Positions 1-13,811 of a stretch of DNA of 64,000 bases are shown here, one piece after another. This DNA is from Massilia psychrophila. Lineage in GTDB: Bacteria > Pseudomonadota > Gammaproteobacteria > Burkholderiales > Burkholderiaceae_D. A program made the position numbers and the translations under genes. The notes beneath the pieces are model-generated. The model was not told the origin of the DNA. It did not search any database and saw only the letters and a list, made by a program, of their open reading frames with translations. Each line of letters begins with the position of its first letter. The stretch's first letter is position 1. The stretch is from contig NZ_PDOB01000021.1 in the NCBI RefSeq assembly GCF_002760665.1, forward strand, positions 1 through 64,000, written 5' to 3'.

Positions 1-137
1 ACAACGTGTCGATCACCGTCAAGCTGATCAACCCGATCGCGATGGAAGAAGGCCTGCGTTTCGCTATCCGTGAAGGCGGTCGTACCGTCGGCGCCGGCGT
101 GGTTGCAAAGATCCTGAGCGAAGTCGCTGGCAAATAA
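1..137 (+). CDS. tuf: Elongation factor Tu, C-terminal end (partial)
   Basis: The reading frame is open from the left edge (first complete codon at base 3) and encodes the end of EF-Tu domain 3, with the recognisable tail [18 protein letters not shown] followed by LSEVAGK and a double TAA stop. EF-Tu is the GTPase that delivers aminoacyl-tRNA to the ribosome. Only the last 44 residues are present. The position directly before tRNA-Trp, secE and nusG matches the tufB locus of proteobacteria, so this is probably one of two tuf copies in the genome; the second copy is not in view. Confidence 0.95.
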   Translation, partial: NVSITVKLINPIAMEEGLRFAIREGGRTVGAGVVAKILSEVAGK

Positions 138-148
138 TAACTGAGTGG

Positions 149-197
149 CAGGCCCGGCGGGCCTGTCGTTCGGGCCGGAGATTCTGGTGATCTCCGG
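149..197 (+). other. Two consecutive hairpins after tuf
   Basis: A perfect 7-bp stem (CAGGCCC/GGGCCTG, 149-165) is followed by a perfect 8-bp stem (CCGGAGAT/ATCTCCGG, 175-197). Neither has a T run after it, so these are not classic intrinsic terminators. They may be 3'-end or processing structures of the tuf transcript just upstream of the tRNA promoter. Confidence 0.45.
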
Positions 198-213
198 TAA
201 GGAAGTCGGTTGT

Positions 214-243
214 TTGCCGCGGGCGTGTGCCCGGTGGTACAAT
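214..243 (+). promoter_or_regulatory. Candidate sigma-70 promoter for tRNA-Trp/secE/nusG
   Basis: A -35-like TTGCCG (214-219) and a -10-like TACAAT (238-243) are separated by 18 bp. The implied start near 250 lies about 20 bp before the tRNA. The two boxes are seen directly; promoter activity is inferred. Confidence 0.5.
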
Positions 244-268
244 AGCCGACTCCACTGAAGTTTTACGT

Positions 269-344
269 AGGGACGTAGCTCAATTGGCAGAGCGTCGGTC
301 TCCAAAACCGAAGGTTGGGGGTTCGATGCCCTCCGTCCCTGCCA
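269..344 (+). tRNA. trpT: tRNA-Trp (CCA anticodon)
   Basis: A complete 76-nt cloverleaf is visible. The 7-bp acceptor stem is AGGGACG (269-275) with CGTCCCT (334-340), followed by discriminator G341 and an encoded CCA (342-344). The anticodon stem is TCGGT (295-299) with ACCGA (307-311), enclosing the loop CTCCAAA with anticodon CCA at 302-304, which reads UGG. The T-loop GTTCGATGC is present. A tRNA-Trp between tuf and secE is a conserved arrangement in betaproteobacteria and gammaproteobacteria. Confidence 0.97.
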
Positions 345-378
345 CCGTTCTGGTGCAGGGCACCGAAAGTTAAAAAGT

Positions 379-765
379 ATGTCTAATCAAACCGTGCAAA
401 CCGTCAGCACGTCGAACGACAAGTTTAAGGTAGTCCTGGCAGCAGTTGTCGCGATTGCCGGGGTGGTCGGGTTCTTTTACCTGAAAAGCCAAAATAAACC
501 AGCTTTGATGTGCGCAGGCGCACTCGTGGCTGGTTTGGTTTTTGCCGTCCTGCTTTTGTGGGCATCCGCTGCCGGTCGCGATTTCCTGAACTTTGCCAAA
601 GAAGCCGTTCGCGAGACCAAGAAAGTGGTTTGGCCTACCCGCAAGGAAGCTACCCAGATTACCGGCATCGTGTTCGCCTTCGTGCTGGTAATGGCGTTGT
701 TTCTGTGGGGTACTGACCAGATTCTTCAATTTCTGTTGTACGACTTGATACTGAGCTGGAAATAA
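379..765 (+). CDS. secE: Preprotein translocase subunit SecE
   Basis: 128 residues, close to the 127 of the E. coli protein. SecE clamps SecY in the inner-membrane SecYEG channel. Three hydrophobic segments are visible at about residues 15-35, 45-65 and 93-120. Before the last one sits the conserved amphipathic and hinge motif [20 protein letters not shown]. The three-helix form is typical of proteobacteria. It lies 34 bp after tRNA-Trp and two bases before nusG, so secE and nusG are cotranscribed. Confidence 0.96.
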   Translation: MSNQTVQTVSTSNDKFKVVLAAVVAIAGVVGFFYLKSQNKPALMCAGALVAGLVFAVLLLWASAAGRDFLNFAKEAVRETKKVVWPTRKEATQITGIVFAFVLVMALFLWGTDQILQFLLYDLILSWK

Positions 766-767
766 TA

Positions 768-1379
768 ATGAGCGAAATGCAAGATGACGTGCAGGGTGAG
801 CCAATCCCTGTGCAAGATGCTGACGCACCGCTGAGCGTTCCGGTTAGTAGCAAGCGCTGGTACGTCGTCCATGCGTATTCGGGCATGGAAAAAAGCGTCA
901 TGCGTGCATTGACCGAGCGCGTCGAACGCGCCGGCATGCAAGAGCAATTCGGCCGTATCCTGGTCCCGGTTGAAGAAGTGGTCGAAGTCAAGAACGGCGT
1001 CAAGTCGGTCAGCGAGCGGCGTTTCTTTCCGGGCTATGTGCTGGTCGAGATGGAAATGACCGACGAGACGTGGCACCTGGTCAAGAACACCTCGAAGGTC
1101 ACCGGTTTCATCGGCGGCAAGTCGAACAAGCCGACGCCGATCCCGGCGCGCGAGATCGACAAGATCATGCAGCAGATGCAAGAGGGCGTCGAAAAGCCGC
1201 GCCCGAAGGTGCTGTATGAAGTGGGCGAGCAGGTGCGCATCAAGGATGGTCCGTTCACCGACTTCAACGGCAACGTCGAAGAAGTCAACTACGAGAAATC
1301 CAAGGTCCGCGTCTCCGTCACCATCTTCGGCCGCGCAACCCCGGTCGAACTCGAGTTCGGCCAGGTCGAGAAAGTGTAA
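768..1379 (+). CDS. nusG: Transcription termination/antitermination factor NusG
   Basis: 203 residues. NusG binds the clamp of RNA polymerase, reduces pausing, and links transcription to Rho or to the ribosome through its KOW domain. An N-terminal extension of about 25 residues precedes the NGN domain, which begins near [20 protein letters not shown]. The KOW motif [20 protein letters not shown] is near the C terminus. The gene follows secE after two bases. NusG acts on the RNA polymerase encoded further along in this cluster. Confidence 0.97.
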   Translation: MSEMQDDVQGEPIPVQDADAPLSVPVSSKRWYVVHAYSGMEKSVMRALTERVERAGMQEQFGRILVPVEEVVEVKNGVKSVSERRFFPGYVLVEMEMTDETWHLVKNTSKVTGFIGGKSNKPTPIPAREIDKIMQQMQEGVEKPRPKVLYEVGEQVRIKDGPFTDFNGNVEEVNYEKSKVRVSVTIFGRATPVELEFGQVEKV

Positions 1380-1546
1380 CAACTTGGTGTCAATGCAGTG
1401 CGCCGCAGGTGCGTTGCCTCGATACCGAAAAATATAAATAGCCGCGTAACCGGGGCGGCGCCAAAGTCAGGCGGAACCCGGTAAGAGGAGCCTCGCCATT
1501 GTAATTCCGGCGGGGCGCTACTACTCAATCAAAGATAGGAGCCATC
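1380..1546 (+). promoter_or_regulatory. nusG-rplK spacer: probable L11-L1 mRNA leader
   Basis: This 167-bp spacer contains an AT-rich TATAAA (1433-1438) with no well-spaced -35 box and a GC-rich stretch able to form several stems (1441-1520). In E. coli the leader of the rplKA message holds the L1 repressor site. That role here is inferred from position only. The ribosome binding site ATAGGAG (1535-1541) decides the rplK start. Confidence 0.35.
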
Positions 1547-1978
1547 ATGGCAAAGAAAATCATTGGTTTTATCAAGCTGCAAGTGCCAGCTGGTAAAGCA
1601 AACCCATCCCCACCGATCGGCCCTGCGCTCGGTCAGCGCGGCTTGAACATCATGGAATTCTGCAAGGCGTTCAACGCCCAGACCCAGGGCGTCGAGCCAG
1701 GCATGCCAATCCCGGTAGTGATTACCGCGTTCGCCGACAAGTCGTTCACCTTCGTGATGAAGACGCCGCCTGCGACGTACCTGATCAAGAAAGCCGCCGG
1801 CATCACCAAGGGTTCACCGAAGCCGCATACCGACAAAGTCGGTTCGCTGACGCGCGCCCAAGCTGAAGAAATCGCAAAAACAAAACAGCCTGATCTGACC
1901 GCTGCCGACATGGATGCTGCCGTTCGCATCATCGCCGGTTCCGCGCGTTCGATGGGCATCACGGTGGAAGGTGTTTAA
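1547..1978 (+). CDS. rplK: 50S ribosomal protein L11
   Basis: 143 residues, the usual length for L11. It binds 23S rRNA at the GTPase-associated centre together with L10 and L7/L12 and is needed for the stringent response through RelA. The N-terminal signature [19 protein letters not shown] and the proline-rich [18 protein letters not shown] are intact, as is the C-terminal RNA-binding end [13 protein letters not shown]. The start is fixed by a good Shine-Dalgarno sequence. rplA follows after two bases. Confidence 0.98.
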   Translation: MAKKIIGFIKLQVPAGKANPSPPIGPALGQRGLNIMEFCKAFNAQTQGVEPGMPIPVVITAFADKSFTFVMKTPPATYLIKKAAGITKGSPKPHTDKVGSLTRAQAEEIAKTKQPDLTAADMDAAVRIIAGSARSMGITVEGV

Positions 1979-1980
1979 TC

Positions 1981-2676
1981 ATGGCAAAACTGTCTAAGCG
2001 CGTTAAAGCAATCAAAGCCAAGGTCGATCGCAACAAGTCGTACGGCTTCGATAATGCAGTGGCCCTGGTCAAGGAATTCGCAACCGCCAAGTTCAACGAG
2101 TCAATCGACGTCTCGGTGCAGCTGGGTGTGGACCCGAAGAAATCGGATCAGGTCGTGCGCGGTTCCGTCGTGCTGCCAGCCGGCACCGGCAAGACCGTTC
2201 GCGTCGCTGTGTTCGCCACTGGCGAAAAAGCCGAGCAGGCGAAAGCCGCCGGCGCCGACATCGTCGGCATGGAAGACCTGGCTGAGATGGTTAAAGCCGG
2301 CAACATGCCTTTCGATATCGTCATCGCGTCGCCAGACACGATGCGTATCGTCGGTACCCTGGGCCAGATCCTGGGGCCGCGCGGCCTGATGCCTAACCCG
2401 AAAGTCGGCACCGTTACCGCCGACGTCGCTACGGCCGTGAAGAACGCCAAGGCCGGCCAGGTTCAATACCGTACCGACAAGGGCGGCATCATCCACGCCA
2501 CGATCGGGCGCAAGTCGTTCGCCGACGCCGACCTGAAGTCGAACCTGGTTGCGTTGATCGATGCGCTGAACAAGGCCAAGCCAACGACGTCGAAAGGTGT
2601 TTACCTGCGCAAGGTATCGCTGTCGTCGACGATGGGCGCCGGCGTTCGCGTCGACCAGGGCTCGCTGGCTGCTTAA
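1981..2676 (+). CDS. rplA: 50S ribosomal protein L1
   Basis: 231 residues, normal for L1. It forms the mobile L1 stalk of the large subunit and, in well-studied bacteria, represses its own rplKA message. The conserved stretch [15 protein letters not shown] is present at about residues 138-152, and [18 protein letters not shown] follows. It is coupled to rplK with a two-base gap. Confidence 0.98.
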   Translation: MAKLSKRVKAIKAKVDRNKSYGFDNAVALVKEFATAKFNESIDVSVQLGVDPKKSDQVVRGSVVLPAGTGKTVRVAVFATGEKAEQAKAAGADIVGMEDLAEMVKAGNMPFDIVIASPDTMRIVGTLGQILGPRGLMPNPKVGTVTADVATAVKNAKAGQVQYRTDKGGIIHATIGRKSFADADLKSNLVALIDALNKAKPTTSKGVYLRKVSLSSTMGAGVRVDQGSLAA

Positions 2677-2970
2677 GTTTCAAGAATCAAGTCCTTTTGC
2701 TTAGTTACAGCTAGGCAGAGGGCATTACTTTGGGCTGGTCGGGATTTCCCGGCCGGACAATCAAAGACCGTTGGGCCGAAAGCAGACGTTGAGCCGGAGG
2801 TTAAAGCATCGTGCAGGTTTGCCTGCATACCCAACGCAGATGGTGCACCCGAGCAAGTTTTGTAGTCCATGTTGCAGGAATTTATTCCGCTCTTTGTACT
2901 TCTTAACTTCGGACGCCGTTGTTCGAACCGATGCAAGGCATTTGCCAAGCATCATTTAAGGAGGTTGACC
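2677..2970 (+). promoter_or_regulatory. rplJ leader (L10 leader-like region)
   Basis: No gene fits the 294 bp between rplA and rplJ. The stretch contains paired segments, for example GGCTGGTCGGGA against the complementary TTTCCCGGCCGG (about 2732-2755), and purine-rich bulges further on. In many bacteria the rplJ leader binds the L10-L12 complex and controls translation of rplJL. Location and length fit that element; the fold was not computed. Confidence 0.5.
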
Positions 2971-3510
2971 GTGGGTCTCAATCTGAATGACAAAAAGGCC
3001 GTCGTCGCTGAAGTTTCCGCAAAAGTAGCTTCTGCGCAAACGATCGTCGTGGCCGAATATCGTGGCATCCAGGTTGGTCACTTGACGCAACTTCGTGCCA
3101 AAGCGCGTGCCCAAGGCGTGTACCTGCGTGTGTTGAAAAATACGCTCGCTCGTCGCTCCGTCGAAGGTACGCCGTTTGCAAGCCTGGCTGACGCCATGAC
3201 CGGTCCGTTGATCTACTCGATCTCGGAAGATGCAGTTGCAGCAGCGCGAGTCATCAACGACTTCGCTAAAACCAACGACAAACTGGTCATCAAAGCCGGC
3301 AATTACGCAGGCAAGTCGCTCGATAAAGCGGCTGTTGCAGCGTTGGCAAGCATTCCTAGCCGTGACGTCCTCATCGCCCAGTTGTTGGGTGTGATGCTGG
3401 CTCCGGTATCGGGCTTTGCACGTGGTCTGGCTGCCTTGGCAGCGAAAAAAGGCGAAGGCGCCGCTCCAGCTGAAGAAGCTGTTGCAGAAGAAGCCCCAGC
3501 TGCAGCGTAA
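2971..3510 (+). CDS. rplJ: 50S ribosomal protein L10
   Basis: 179 residues from a GTG start at 2971, chosen because a strong AAGGAGG (2958-2964) lies seven bases upstream and the product then begins [19 protein letters not shown], as expected for L10. A longer open frame reaches back to 2869 but would add residues unlike the family. L10 anchors the L7/L12 dimers to the ribosome. The C terminus is alanine- and glutamate-rich ([12 protein letters not shown]). rplL follows after 55 bp. Confidence 0.97.
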   Translation: MGLNLNDKKAVVAEVSAKVASAQTIVVAEYRGIQVGHLTQLRAKARAQGVYLRVLKNTLARRSVEGTPFASLADAMTGPLIYSISEDAVAAARVINDFAKTNDKLVIKAGNYAGKSLDKAAVAALASIPSRDVLIAQLLGVMLAPVSGFARGLAALAAKKGEGAAPAEEAVAEEAPAAA

Positions 3511-3565
3511 GCGCCGCACTTTTTTCTCAAGTAATCAATCTATTCAAACCAATTAGGAGTTTCAA

Positions 3566-3937
3566 ATGGCAATCAGCAAAGACGACATCCTGGCAGCAGT
3601 TAGCGAAATGTCCGTAATGGACCTGAACGACCTGGTCAAGGCATTCGAAGAGAAGTTTGGCGTTTCCGCAGCAGCAATGTCGTCGGGCCCAGCGGCCGGC
3701 GCGGCAGCAGCTGTTGTTGAAGAGCAGACCGAATTCAACCTGATCCTGTCGGATTTCGGCGCGAACAAAGTCAGCGTCATCAAAGCAGTTCGCGAAATCA
3801 CCGGCCTGGGCTTGAAAGAAGCTAAAGACCTGGTCGACGGCGCACCGAAGACGGTTAAAGAAGCAATCACGAAAGCGGACGCAGAAGCTGGCAAAGCCAA
3901 GCTCGAAGCCGCTGGCGCGAAAGCTGAAATCAAGTAA
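3566..3937 (+). CDS. rplL: 50S ribosomal protein L7/L12
   Basis: 123 residues. It forms the multimeric stalk that recruits translation GTPases. The N-terminal dimerisation part ([20 protein letters not shown]), the alanine-rich hinge at about residues 38-52 and the C-terminal factor-binding domain ([20 protein letters not shown]) are all present. A TAGGAG Shine-Dalgarno sequence lies at 3554-3559. Confidence 0.98.
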   Translation: MAISKDDILAAVSEMSVMDLNDLVKAFEEKFGVSAAAMSSGPAAGAAAAVVEEQTEFNLILSDFGANKVSVIKAVREITGLGLKEAKDLVDGAPKTVKEAITKADAEAGKAKLEAAGAKAEIK

Positions 3938-3965
3938 TAGCAGCACCCGGCGGCTGTACCGCGCC

Positions 3966-4024
3966 AGAGTCAAAGCTTGCGGTTCCCTCCGAAAGGAAGG
4001 GAAGGCGGCTTTGGCTCTTTTGTC
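3966..4024 (+). terminator. rplL-rpoB attenuator hairpin
   Basis: AGAGTCAAAGC (3966-3976) pairs with GCTTTGGCTCT. The inner stem is TTCCCTCC, a GAAA tetraloop, then GGAAGGGAA, and CTTTT follows directly. The structure is intrinsic-terminator-like and lies between rplL and rpoB, where E. coli has a partial terminator that sets the ribosomal protein to RNA polymerase ratio. A 13-nt palindrome (AAGGTAGTACCTT, 4045-4057) lies further down. Partial read-through is inferred from the need to express rpoBC. Confidence 0.7.
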
Positions 4025-4174
4025 GTCCCTGTCGTATATGTAGTAAGGTAGTACCTTGGCTGTTAGCTTTATTATTTTTTTCACCTGACACAAAGTTCGA
4101 GACTTGAGGCCTTTCCAGGCCAAGACCCCTGGAAATTCCTGAATTCTCATCCTTTTGTCACTCACGGAGTGTCC

Positions 4175-7100
4175 ATGCACTACTCATTTACTGAGAAGAA
4201 ACGCATTCGCAAGTCATTCGCGAAGCGCGCCAACGTTCACAACGTTCCTTTCCTTCTGGCTACCCAGCTTGAATCCTACGAGAACTTTTTGCAAGCGGAT
4301 ACCATTCCGTCGACCCGCAAGAATGATGGCCTGCAGTCGGCTTTCACTTCGATTTTCCCGATCGTGTCGCACAATGGTTTTGCGCGCCTCGAGTTCCTGT
4401 CGTACGTCCTGGGCGATCCTGCCTTTGACGTCAAGGAATGCCAACAGCGCGGCCTGACGTTCGCGTCGCCGCTGCGCGCCAAGGTTCGCCTGGTGATCCT
4501 GGACAAGGAATCGCCGACCAAGCCTGTGGTCAAGGAAATGAAAGAGCAGGAAGTGTACATGGGCGAATTGCCGCTCATGACCACCACCGGCTCGTTCGTC
4601 ATCAACGGCACCGAGCGCGTCATCGTGTCTCAGTTGCACCGTTCGCCGGGCGTGTTCTTCGAACACGACCGCGGCAAGACGCACTCGTCGGGTAAGCTGC
4701 TGTTCTCCGCACGGATCATTCCTTACCGCGGTTCATGGCTTGACTTCGAGTTCGACCCGAAAGACATCCTGTTCTTCCGCGTCGACCGCCGCCGCAAGAT
4801 GCCAGTGACGATCCTGCTCAAGGCCATCGGCATGTCGCACGAGCAAATCCTGGCAAACTTCTTCGTGTTTGACAATTTCAACCTGCGCTCCGAAGGCGCC
4901 GAGATGGAATTTGTCGCCGAGCGCCTGCGTGGCGAAGTGGCCCGTTTTGACATCGTCGACAAGGCCGGCAAGGCGTTGGTGCTGAAGGACAAGCGCATCA
5001 ACAGCAAGCACGTGCGCGACATCGAAGCGGCTGGCATCAAGCACATCTCCGTGCCTGAAGACTACCTGCTCGGCCGCGTACTGGCGAAAAACATCGTCGA
5101 CCCGGACACCGGCGAAGTCGTGGCCTCCGCCAACGACGAGCTGACCGAAGAGCTGATGGGCCGCTTGCGCGACGCCGACATCACCGAAATCCAGACCTTG
5201 TATACCAACGACCTGGATCAGGGCGGCTACATCTCGCAAACCCTGCGTATCGACGACACCGCCGATCAGATGGCGTCGAAAGTGGCGATCTACCGCATGA
5301 TGCGTCCTGGCGAGCCGCCAACCGAAGACTCGGTCGAAGCGCTGTTCAACGGCTTGTTCTACAGCCCTGAACGCTACGACCTGTCGGCCGTTGGCCGCAT
5401 GAAGTTCAACCGCCGCATCGGCCGCGATGAACTGACCGGCATGATGACACTCTCGAACGAAGACGTGCTGGCCGTGATCAAGATCTTGGTGGAACTGCGC
5501 AATGGCCGCGGCGAAGTCGACGATATCGATCACCTCGGTAACCGCCGCGTACGTTGCGTCGGCGAACTGGCCGAAAACCAGTTCCGCGCCGGCCTGGTGC
5601 GCGTCGAGCGCGCCGTCAAGGAACGCTTGGGTCAAGCCGAAGCGGACAACCTGATGCCGCACGACCTGATCAACAGCAAGCCGATCTCGGCCGCAATCCG
5701 CGAGTTCTTCGGTTCGTCGCAGTTGTCGCAGTTTATGGACCAGACCAACCCGCTGTCGGAAATTACCCACAAGCGCCGCGTATCGGCGCTGGGACCCGGC
5801 GGTCTGACGCGCGAGCGTGCTGGCTTCGAGGTGCGCGACGTGCACCCGACCCACTACGGCCGCGTGTGCCCGATCGAAACCCCTGAGGGCCCGAACATCG
5901 GCCTGATCAACTCGCTGGCACTGTTTGCCCGCCTGAACGAGTACGGCTTCCTCGAGACGCCGTACCGCAAGGTCGAAAACAGCATGGTCACCGACAAGAT
6001 CGACTACCTGTCGGCGATCGAAGAAGGCCGCTACATCATCGCCCAGGCGAACGCGACCATCTCGACCGAAGGCACGCTGTCGGACGAACTGGTATCGGCC
6101 CGTGAAGCCGGCGAGACCATCTTGGTGTCGCCGGAGCGCATCCAGTACATGGACGTGGCGCCGGGTCAGATCGTGTCGGTGGCGGCATCGCTGATCCCGT
6201 TCCTCGAGCACGATGACGCCAACCGCGCATTGATGGGTGCAAACATGCAGCGCCAGGCAGTGCCTTGCCTGCGCCCTGAAAAAGCGTTCGTCGGTACCGG
6301 TATCGAGCGCACTGTCGCGGTCGACTCGGGCACCACCGTGCAAGCGTTGCGTGGCGGCGTGGTGGACTACATCGATGCAGGCCGTGTGGTGATTCGCGTC
6401 AACGACGACGAGGCAACCGCCGGCGAAGTCGGTGTCGACATCTACAACCTGATCAAGTACACCCGTTCGAACCAGAACACCAACATCAACCAGCGTCCGA
6501 TCGTGCAGGTTGGCGACCGCGTGGACAAGCGCGACGTGATCGCCGACGGCGCATCGACCGACCTGGGCGAACTGGCCCTGGGTCAGAACATGCTGGTCGC
6601 GTTCATGCCATGGAACGGTTTGAACTTCGAGGACTCGATCCTGATCTCGGAAAACGTCGTCAAGGACGACCGCTACACCTCGATTCACATCGAAGAGTTG
6701 TCGGTTGTCGCGCGCGACACCAAGCTCGGCGCGGAAGAAATCACCCGCGACATCTCGAACCTGGCCGAAAACCAGCTGGCTCGTCTCGATGAGTCGGGTA
6801 TTGTCTACATCGGCGCCGAAGTGCAGGCTGGCGACACCTTGGTCGGTAAAGTGACGCCAAAAGGCGAAACCCAGCTGACCCCGGAAGAAAAGCTGCTGCG
6901 CGCGATTTTCGGCGAGAAGGCTTCGGACGTCAAAGACACCTCGCTGCGCGTGCCATCGGGCATGATCGGCACCGTCATCGACGTCCAAGTGTTTACCCGC
7001 GAAGGCATCGTCCGCGACAAGCGCGCCCAGCAGATCATCGATGATGAACTCAAGCGCTTCCGTCTCGACCTGAACGACCAGATGCGGATCGTCGAAGGCG

Positions 7101-8281
7101 ACGCCTTCCAGCGTCTGGAAAAGATGCTGATCGGTAAAGTCGTCAATGGCGGCCCTAAAAAGCTGTCCAAGGGCGCGGCGATCACCAAGGATTACCTCGA
7201 TGACCTCGACCGTTACCACTGGTTCGACATCCGTCCGAGCGAAGACGACGCCGCTACCGCCCTCGAAGCGATCAAGGAATCGATCGCCGAGAAGCGCCAC
7301 CAGTTCGACCTGGCCTTCGAAGAGAAGCGCAAGAAGCTGACCCAAGGCGACGAGCTGCAGCCAGGCGTGCAAAAGATGGTCAAGGTCTACCTGGCCGTCA
7401 AGCGCCGCCTGCAGTCGGGCGACAAGATGGCCGGCCGTCACGGTAACAAGGGTGTGGTTTCCCGGATCGTGCCAGTCGAAGACATGCCGTACATGGCGGA
7501 CGGTACCCCGGCCGACGTGGTACTCAACCCGCTGGGCGTGCCGTCACGGATGAACGTGGGCCAGATTCTTGAAACCCACCTGGGCTGGGCAGCCCGCGGC
7601 CTTGGCCTGCGCATCGGCGAAATGCTGAAGTCGCAAGCGAAGGTCATGGAAATGCGCACCTTCTTGAACACGATCTACAACGAGACCGGCAAGACGGAAG
7701 ACCTGGACAACTTCAGCGACGACGAAATCATGTCGCTGGCAGGCAACCTGAAAAACGGTGTGCCGTTTGCGACGCCCGTGTTCGACGGCGCCCACGAGTC
7801 CGAGATTCGCCGCATGCTCGACCTGGCCTATCCTGACGACATCGCCAAGAAGCTTGGCATGACGCCGTCGAAAAACCAGGTCACGATGTACGACGGCCGT
7901 ACCGGCGAGTCGTTCGAGCGCAAGGTTACCGTCGGCTACATGCACATGCTGAAATTGCACCACCTGGTCGACGACAAGATGCACGCCCGTTCGACCGGCC
8001 CGTACTCGCTGGTGACGCAGCAGCCACTGGGCGGTAAAGCCCAGTTCGGCGGCCAGCGCTTCGGTGAGATGGAAGTGTGGGCGCTGGAAGCGTACGGCGC
8101 CTCGTACGTGCTGCAAGAAATGTTGACCGTCAAGTCGGACGACGTCAACGGCCGTACCAAGGTCTACGAGAACCTGGTCAAAGGCGACCATGTGATCGAA
8201 GCCGGTATGCCGGAATCGTTCAACGTGCTGGTCAAGGAAATCCGTTCGCTGGGTATCGATATCGACCTGGAACGGAACTAA
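4175..8281 (+). CDS. rpoB: DNA-directed RNA polymerase subunit beta
   Basis: 1368 residues, the standard betaproteobacterial length. The ATG at 4175 is chosen over the in-frame GTG at 4169 because GGAG (4166-4169) is then five bases away and the product starts [15 protein letters not shown]. The subunit forms one half of the polymerase cleft and contains the rifampicin pocket; the segment [20 protein letters not shown] followed by RVSALGPGG matches the wild-type drug-sensitive form (S, Q, D, H and S positions unchanged). The C-terminal [11 protein letters not shown] region that binds beta' is intact. Confidence 0.98.
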   Translation: MHYSFTEKKRIRKSFAKRANVHNVPFLLATQLESYENFLQADTIPSTRKNDGLQSAFTSIFPIVSHNGFARLEFLSYVLGDPAFDVKECQQRGLTFASPLRAKVRLVILDKESPTKPVVKEMKEQEVYMGELPLMTTTGSFVINGTERVIVSQLHRSPGVFFEHDRGKTHSSGKLLFSARIIPYRGSWLDFEFDPKDILFFRVDRRRKMPVTILLKAIGMSHEQILANFFVFDNFNLRSEGAEMEFVAERLRGEVARFDIVDKAGKALVLKDKRINSKHVRDIEAAGIKHISVPEDYLLGRVLAKNIVDPDTGEVVASANDELTEELMGRLRDADITEIQTLYTNDLDQGGYISQTLRIDDTADQMASKVAIYRMMRPGEPPTEDSVEALFNGLFYSPERYDLSAVGRMKFNRRIGRDELTGMMTLSNEDVLAVIKILVELRNGRGEVDDIDHLGNRRVRCVGELAENQFRAGLVRVERAVKERLGQAEADNLMPHDLINSKPISAAIREFFGSSQLSQFMDQTNPLSEITHKRRVSALGPGGLTRERAGFEVRDVHPTHYGRVCPIETPEGPNIGLINSLALFARLNEYGFLETPYRKVENSMVTDKIDYLSAIEEGRYIIAQANATISTEGTLSDELVSAREAGETILVSPERIQYMDVAPGQIVSVAASLIPFLEHDDANRALMGANMQRQAVPCLRPEKAFVGTGIERTVAVDSGTTVQALRGGVVDYIDAGRVVIRVNDDEATAGEVGVDIYNLIKYTRSNQNTNINQRPIVQVGDRVDKRDVIADGASTDLGELALGQNMLVAFMPWNGLNFEDSILISENVVKDDRYTSIHIEELSVVARDTKLGAEEITRDISNLAENQLARLDESGIVYIGAEVQAGDTLVGKVTPKGETQLTPEEKLLRAIFGEKASDVKDTSLRVPSGMIGTVIDVQVFTREGIVRDKRAQQIIDDELKRFRLDLNDQMRIVEGDAFQRLEKMLIGKVVNGGPKKLSKGAAITKDYLDDLDRYHWFDIRPSEDDAATALEAIKESIAEKRHQFDLAFEEKRKKLTQGDELQPGVQKMVKVYLAVKRRLQSGDKMAGRHGNKGVVSRIVPVEDMPYMADGTPADVVLNPLGVPSRMNVGQILETHLGWAARGLGLRIGEMLKSQAKVMEMRTFLNTIYNETGKTEDLDNFSDDEIMSLAGNLKNGVPFATPVFDGAHESEIRRMLDLAYPDDIAKKLGMTPSKNQVTMYDGRTGESFERKVTVGYMHMLKLHHLVDDKMHARSTGPYSLVTQQPLGGKAQFGGQRFGEMEVWALEAYGASYVLQEMLTVKSDDVNGRTKVYENLVKGDHVIEAGMPESFNVLVKEIRSLGIDIDLERN

Positions 8282-8286
8282 GCTCA

Positions 8287-8363
8287 CGTCGCCCTCGCTA
8301 ACGCGGGGGCCCATTTTCGTGGCAATTCAGCGAAATGGGGTTCCCGCTTCCGCGGGGACGACG
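8287..8363 (+). repeat. Inverted pair of REP-like palindromic repeats
   Basis: Two 33-bp copies face each other across an 11-bp spacer (8287-8319 and 8331-8363). The shared core reads approximately CGTCGTCCCCGCGAACGCGG followed by a GGACCCCAT-like end. Related units occur at 17358-17472 and 22445-22484, so this is a dispersed family. This pair occupies much of the 131-bp rpoB-rpoC spacer and can form a long stem in the rpoBC message. Confidence 0.75.
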
Positions 8364-8412
8364 GCGTAGCGGTAGCAACAGAATTTAGAAATTCAATCAC
8401 CTGGAGTGATAC

Positions 8413-12654
<4,242 letters not shown>

Positions 12655-12673
12655 TTAGTTAGTTGTCCACACG

Positions 12674-12711
12674 AAAACGGCACCGAGGAGAGATCCCGGT
12701 GCCGTTTTTTT
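12674..12711 (+). terminator. rpoC terminator (probably bidirectional)
   Basis: AAAACGGCACCG (12674-12685) pairs with CGGTGCCGTTTTTTT. Because the left arm begins with a run of A, the reverse strand also has a T tract, so the element can end both rpoBC and the convergent gene at 12773-13120. Its stem is nearly the same as that of the terminator at 13752-13786. Confidence 0.9.
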
Positions 12712-12772
12712 GTCTGCGTAAAACGCAAACGTACTGCTGGGTGTTACCAGAGCATCGCCTGCGCCGAAGGCG

Positions 12773-13120
12773 CTATTTAAGCTTGAGTTCTCGTCTGACA
12801 TACGGCAGCAAACGCTCGCGCTGAGCTGCACCCTTGCTTTCGCCAAGCGATACATACAGCGTCATCAGAAAGCTTTTCAAGTTGTGCCGATGCGCCAGGC
12901 GCGGTGCAAACCGGCCGCGTCTTGCCGCTTCAGGCTTGCTAACCACGCCGTGCGCAAGCTGCGCAGGATCGAGCTGGTCGGATCGCATCCAGGTCTCCAG
13001 CATTTCAGAGTCGACGTCGCCGGGCTGGATCATGGCCTGTTGCCGCCGGTTGGGGGTGCTTGACGACGCCGTGGCTTCAGCCATATCGTCGGGTTTTTTT
13101 CCACTGCAGCGTACGGTCAT
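12773..13120 (-). CDS. Small basic hypothetical protein
   Basis: 115 residues, family not recognised. The ATG at 13120 is preferred over an upstream in-frame start at 13198 because AAAGGA lies just upstream. The N-terminal third is polar and probably disordered (KKPDDMAEATASSSTPNRRQ). The C-terminal part, about residues 45-115, is basic and helical-looking (RHNLKSFLMTLYVSLGESKG, then RERLLPYVRRELKLK). It contains no cysteine cluster, signal peptide or membrane segment. It converges on rpoC across a terminator. I regard it as a real but uncharacterised gene. Confidence 0.5.
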   Translation of the reverse strand: MTVRCSGKKPDDMAEATASSSTPNRRQQAMIQPGDVDSEMLETWMRSDQLDPAQLAHGVVSKPEAARRGRFAPRLAHRHNLKSFLMTLYVSLGESKGAAQRERLLPYVRRELKLK

Positions 13121-13272
13121 TTTCCTTTGACGTGGCGCTTTAAGTGCCCGCTGCTGGGTAACGACAGTGCTTTTTTTAGCACGCCGCAAGGGGTTCACCG
13201 GCGCGTGTGTAATAGACGGTCAGTAAAAGCGTAAAATCGGTGTTCGACTTACATCCTGATTGGAGATTAACA

Positions 13273-13728
13273 ATGGGTTTCGATACTTTCTTGTCGCGGC
13301 TGAAAAGCAAAGCCAGCGAACTGAAGACGGAAGCGCTGAAATACAAGAACAAGGACTTCCTCAATGCGGCCATGGCCGGCTGCGCCCTGGTTGCCATGGC
13401 CGATGGCAGCGTCAGCGCTGAAGAAAAGCAGAAGATGACCAAATTCATCGAAAGCAATGACGCTTTGTCGGTGTTTACGACCAGCGACGTGATCAAGGCG
13501 TTCCAGGAGTATGTTGGCCAGCTCGAGTTCGACAAGCATATCGGCGAAGCGAAGGCGTTCCAGGCGCTGCACAAGATGAAATCGAACGAGGGCGCCGCCC
13601 GGCTGCTGGTGCGGATGGTCATCGCGGTTGCTTCTTCGGACGGCAATTTCGATGCGAGTGAGCAGGCCGTGGCAAGCAAGATCGTCAAGGAACTGGGCTT
13701 GAACCCGTCGGAGTTTGAATTGACGTAA
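13273..13728 (+). CDS. TerB-like (tellurite resistance family) protein
   Basis: 151 residues. The sequence has the TerB-type alternating helices and acidic metal-binding-like turns: AAMAGCALVAMADGSVSAEE at about residues 35-54 and VIAVASSDGNFDASE at about 117-131. TerB proteins are small cytosolic helical proteins of the tellurite and stress-response systems, and many free-standing copies have no proven role. The ATG at 13273 is preferred over 13240 because GGAG sits eight bases upstream. No other ter gene is nearby, so a link to tellurite is not supported by context. Confidence 0.8.
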   Translation: MGFDTFLSRLKSKASELKTEALKYKNKDFLNAAMAGCALVAMADGSVSAEEKQKMTKFIESNDALSVFTTSDVIKAFQEYVGQLEFDKHIGEAKAFQALHKMKSNEGAARLLVRMVIAVASSDGNFDASEQAVASKIVKELGLNPSEFELT

Positions 13729-13751
13729 GTGACGCTGCAGCCGTCCAAACG

Positions 13752-13786
13752 AAAACGGCACCGGAAGCAATCCCGGTGCCGTTTTT
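13752..13786 (+). terminator. Bidirectional terminator between convergent genes
   Basis: AAAACGGCACCGG (13752-13764) pairs with CCGGTGCCGTTTTT. It serves the TerB-like gene on the plus strand and, through its leading AAAA, the MFS gene on the minus strand. The arms and several flanking bases (ACGAAAACGGCACCG) match the rpoC terminator one kilobase upstream. Confidence 0.88.
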
Positions 13787-13811
13787 CATGATCTGCGCGG
13801 GCGCGAAAGGT

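Noticed and set aside
4733-7441. Very long open frame (902 codons) on the minus strand of rpoB
   Set aside because: It is the shadow of rpoB in a GC-rich genome. The translation is low-complexity, rich in His, Asp, Val and Arg, with no recognisable domain, and rpoB is certain.
13273-13728. Tellurite-resistance operon
   Set aside because: Only a lone TerB-like gene is present; no terA, terC, terD, terE or terZ gene is nearby.
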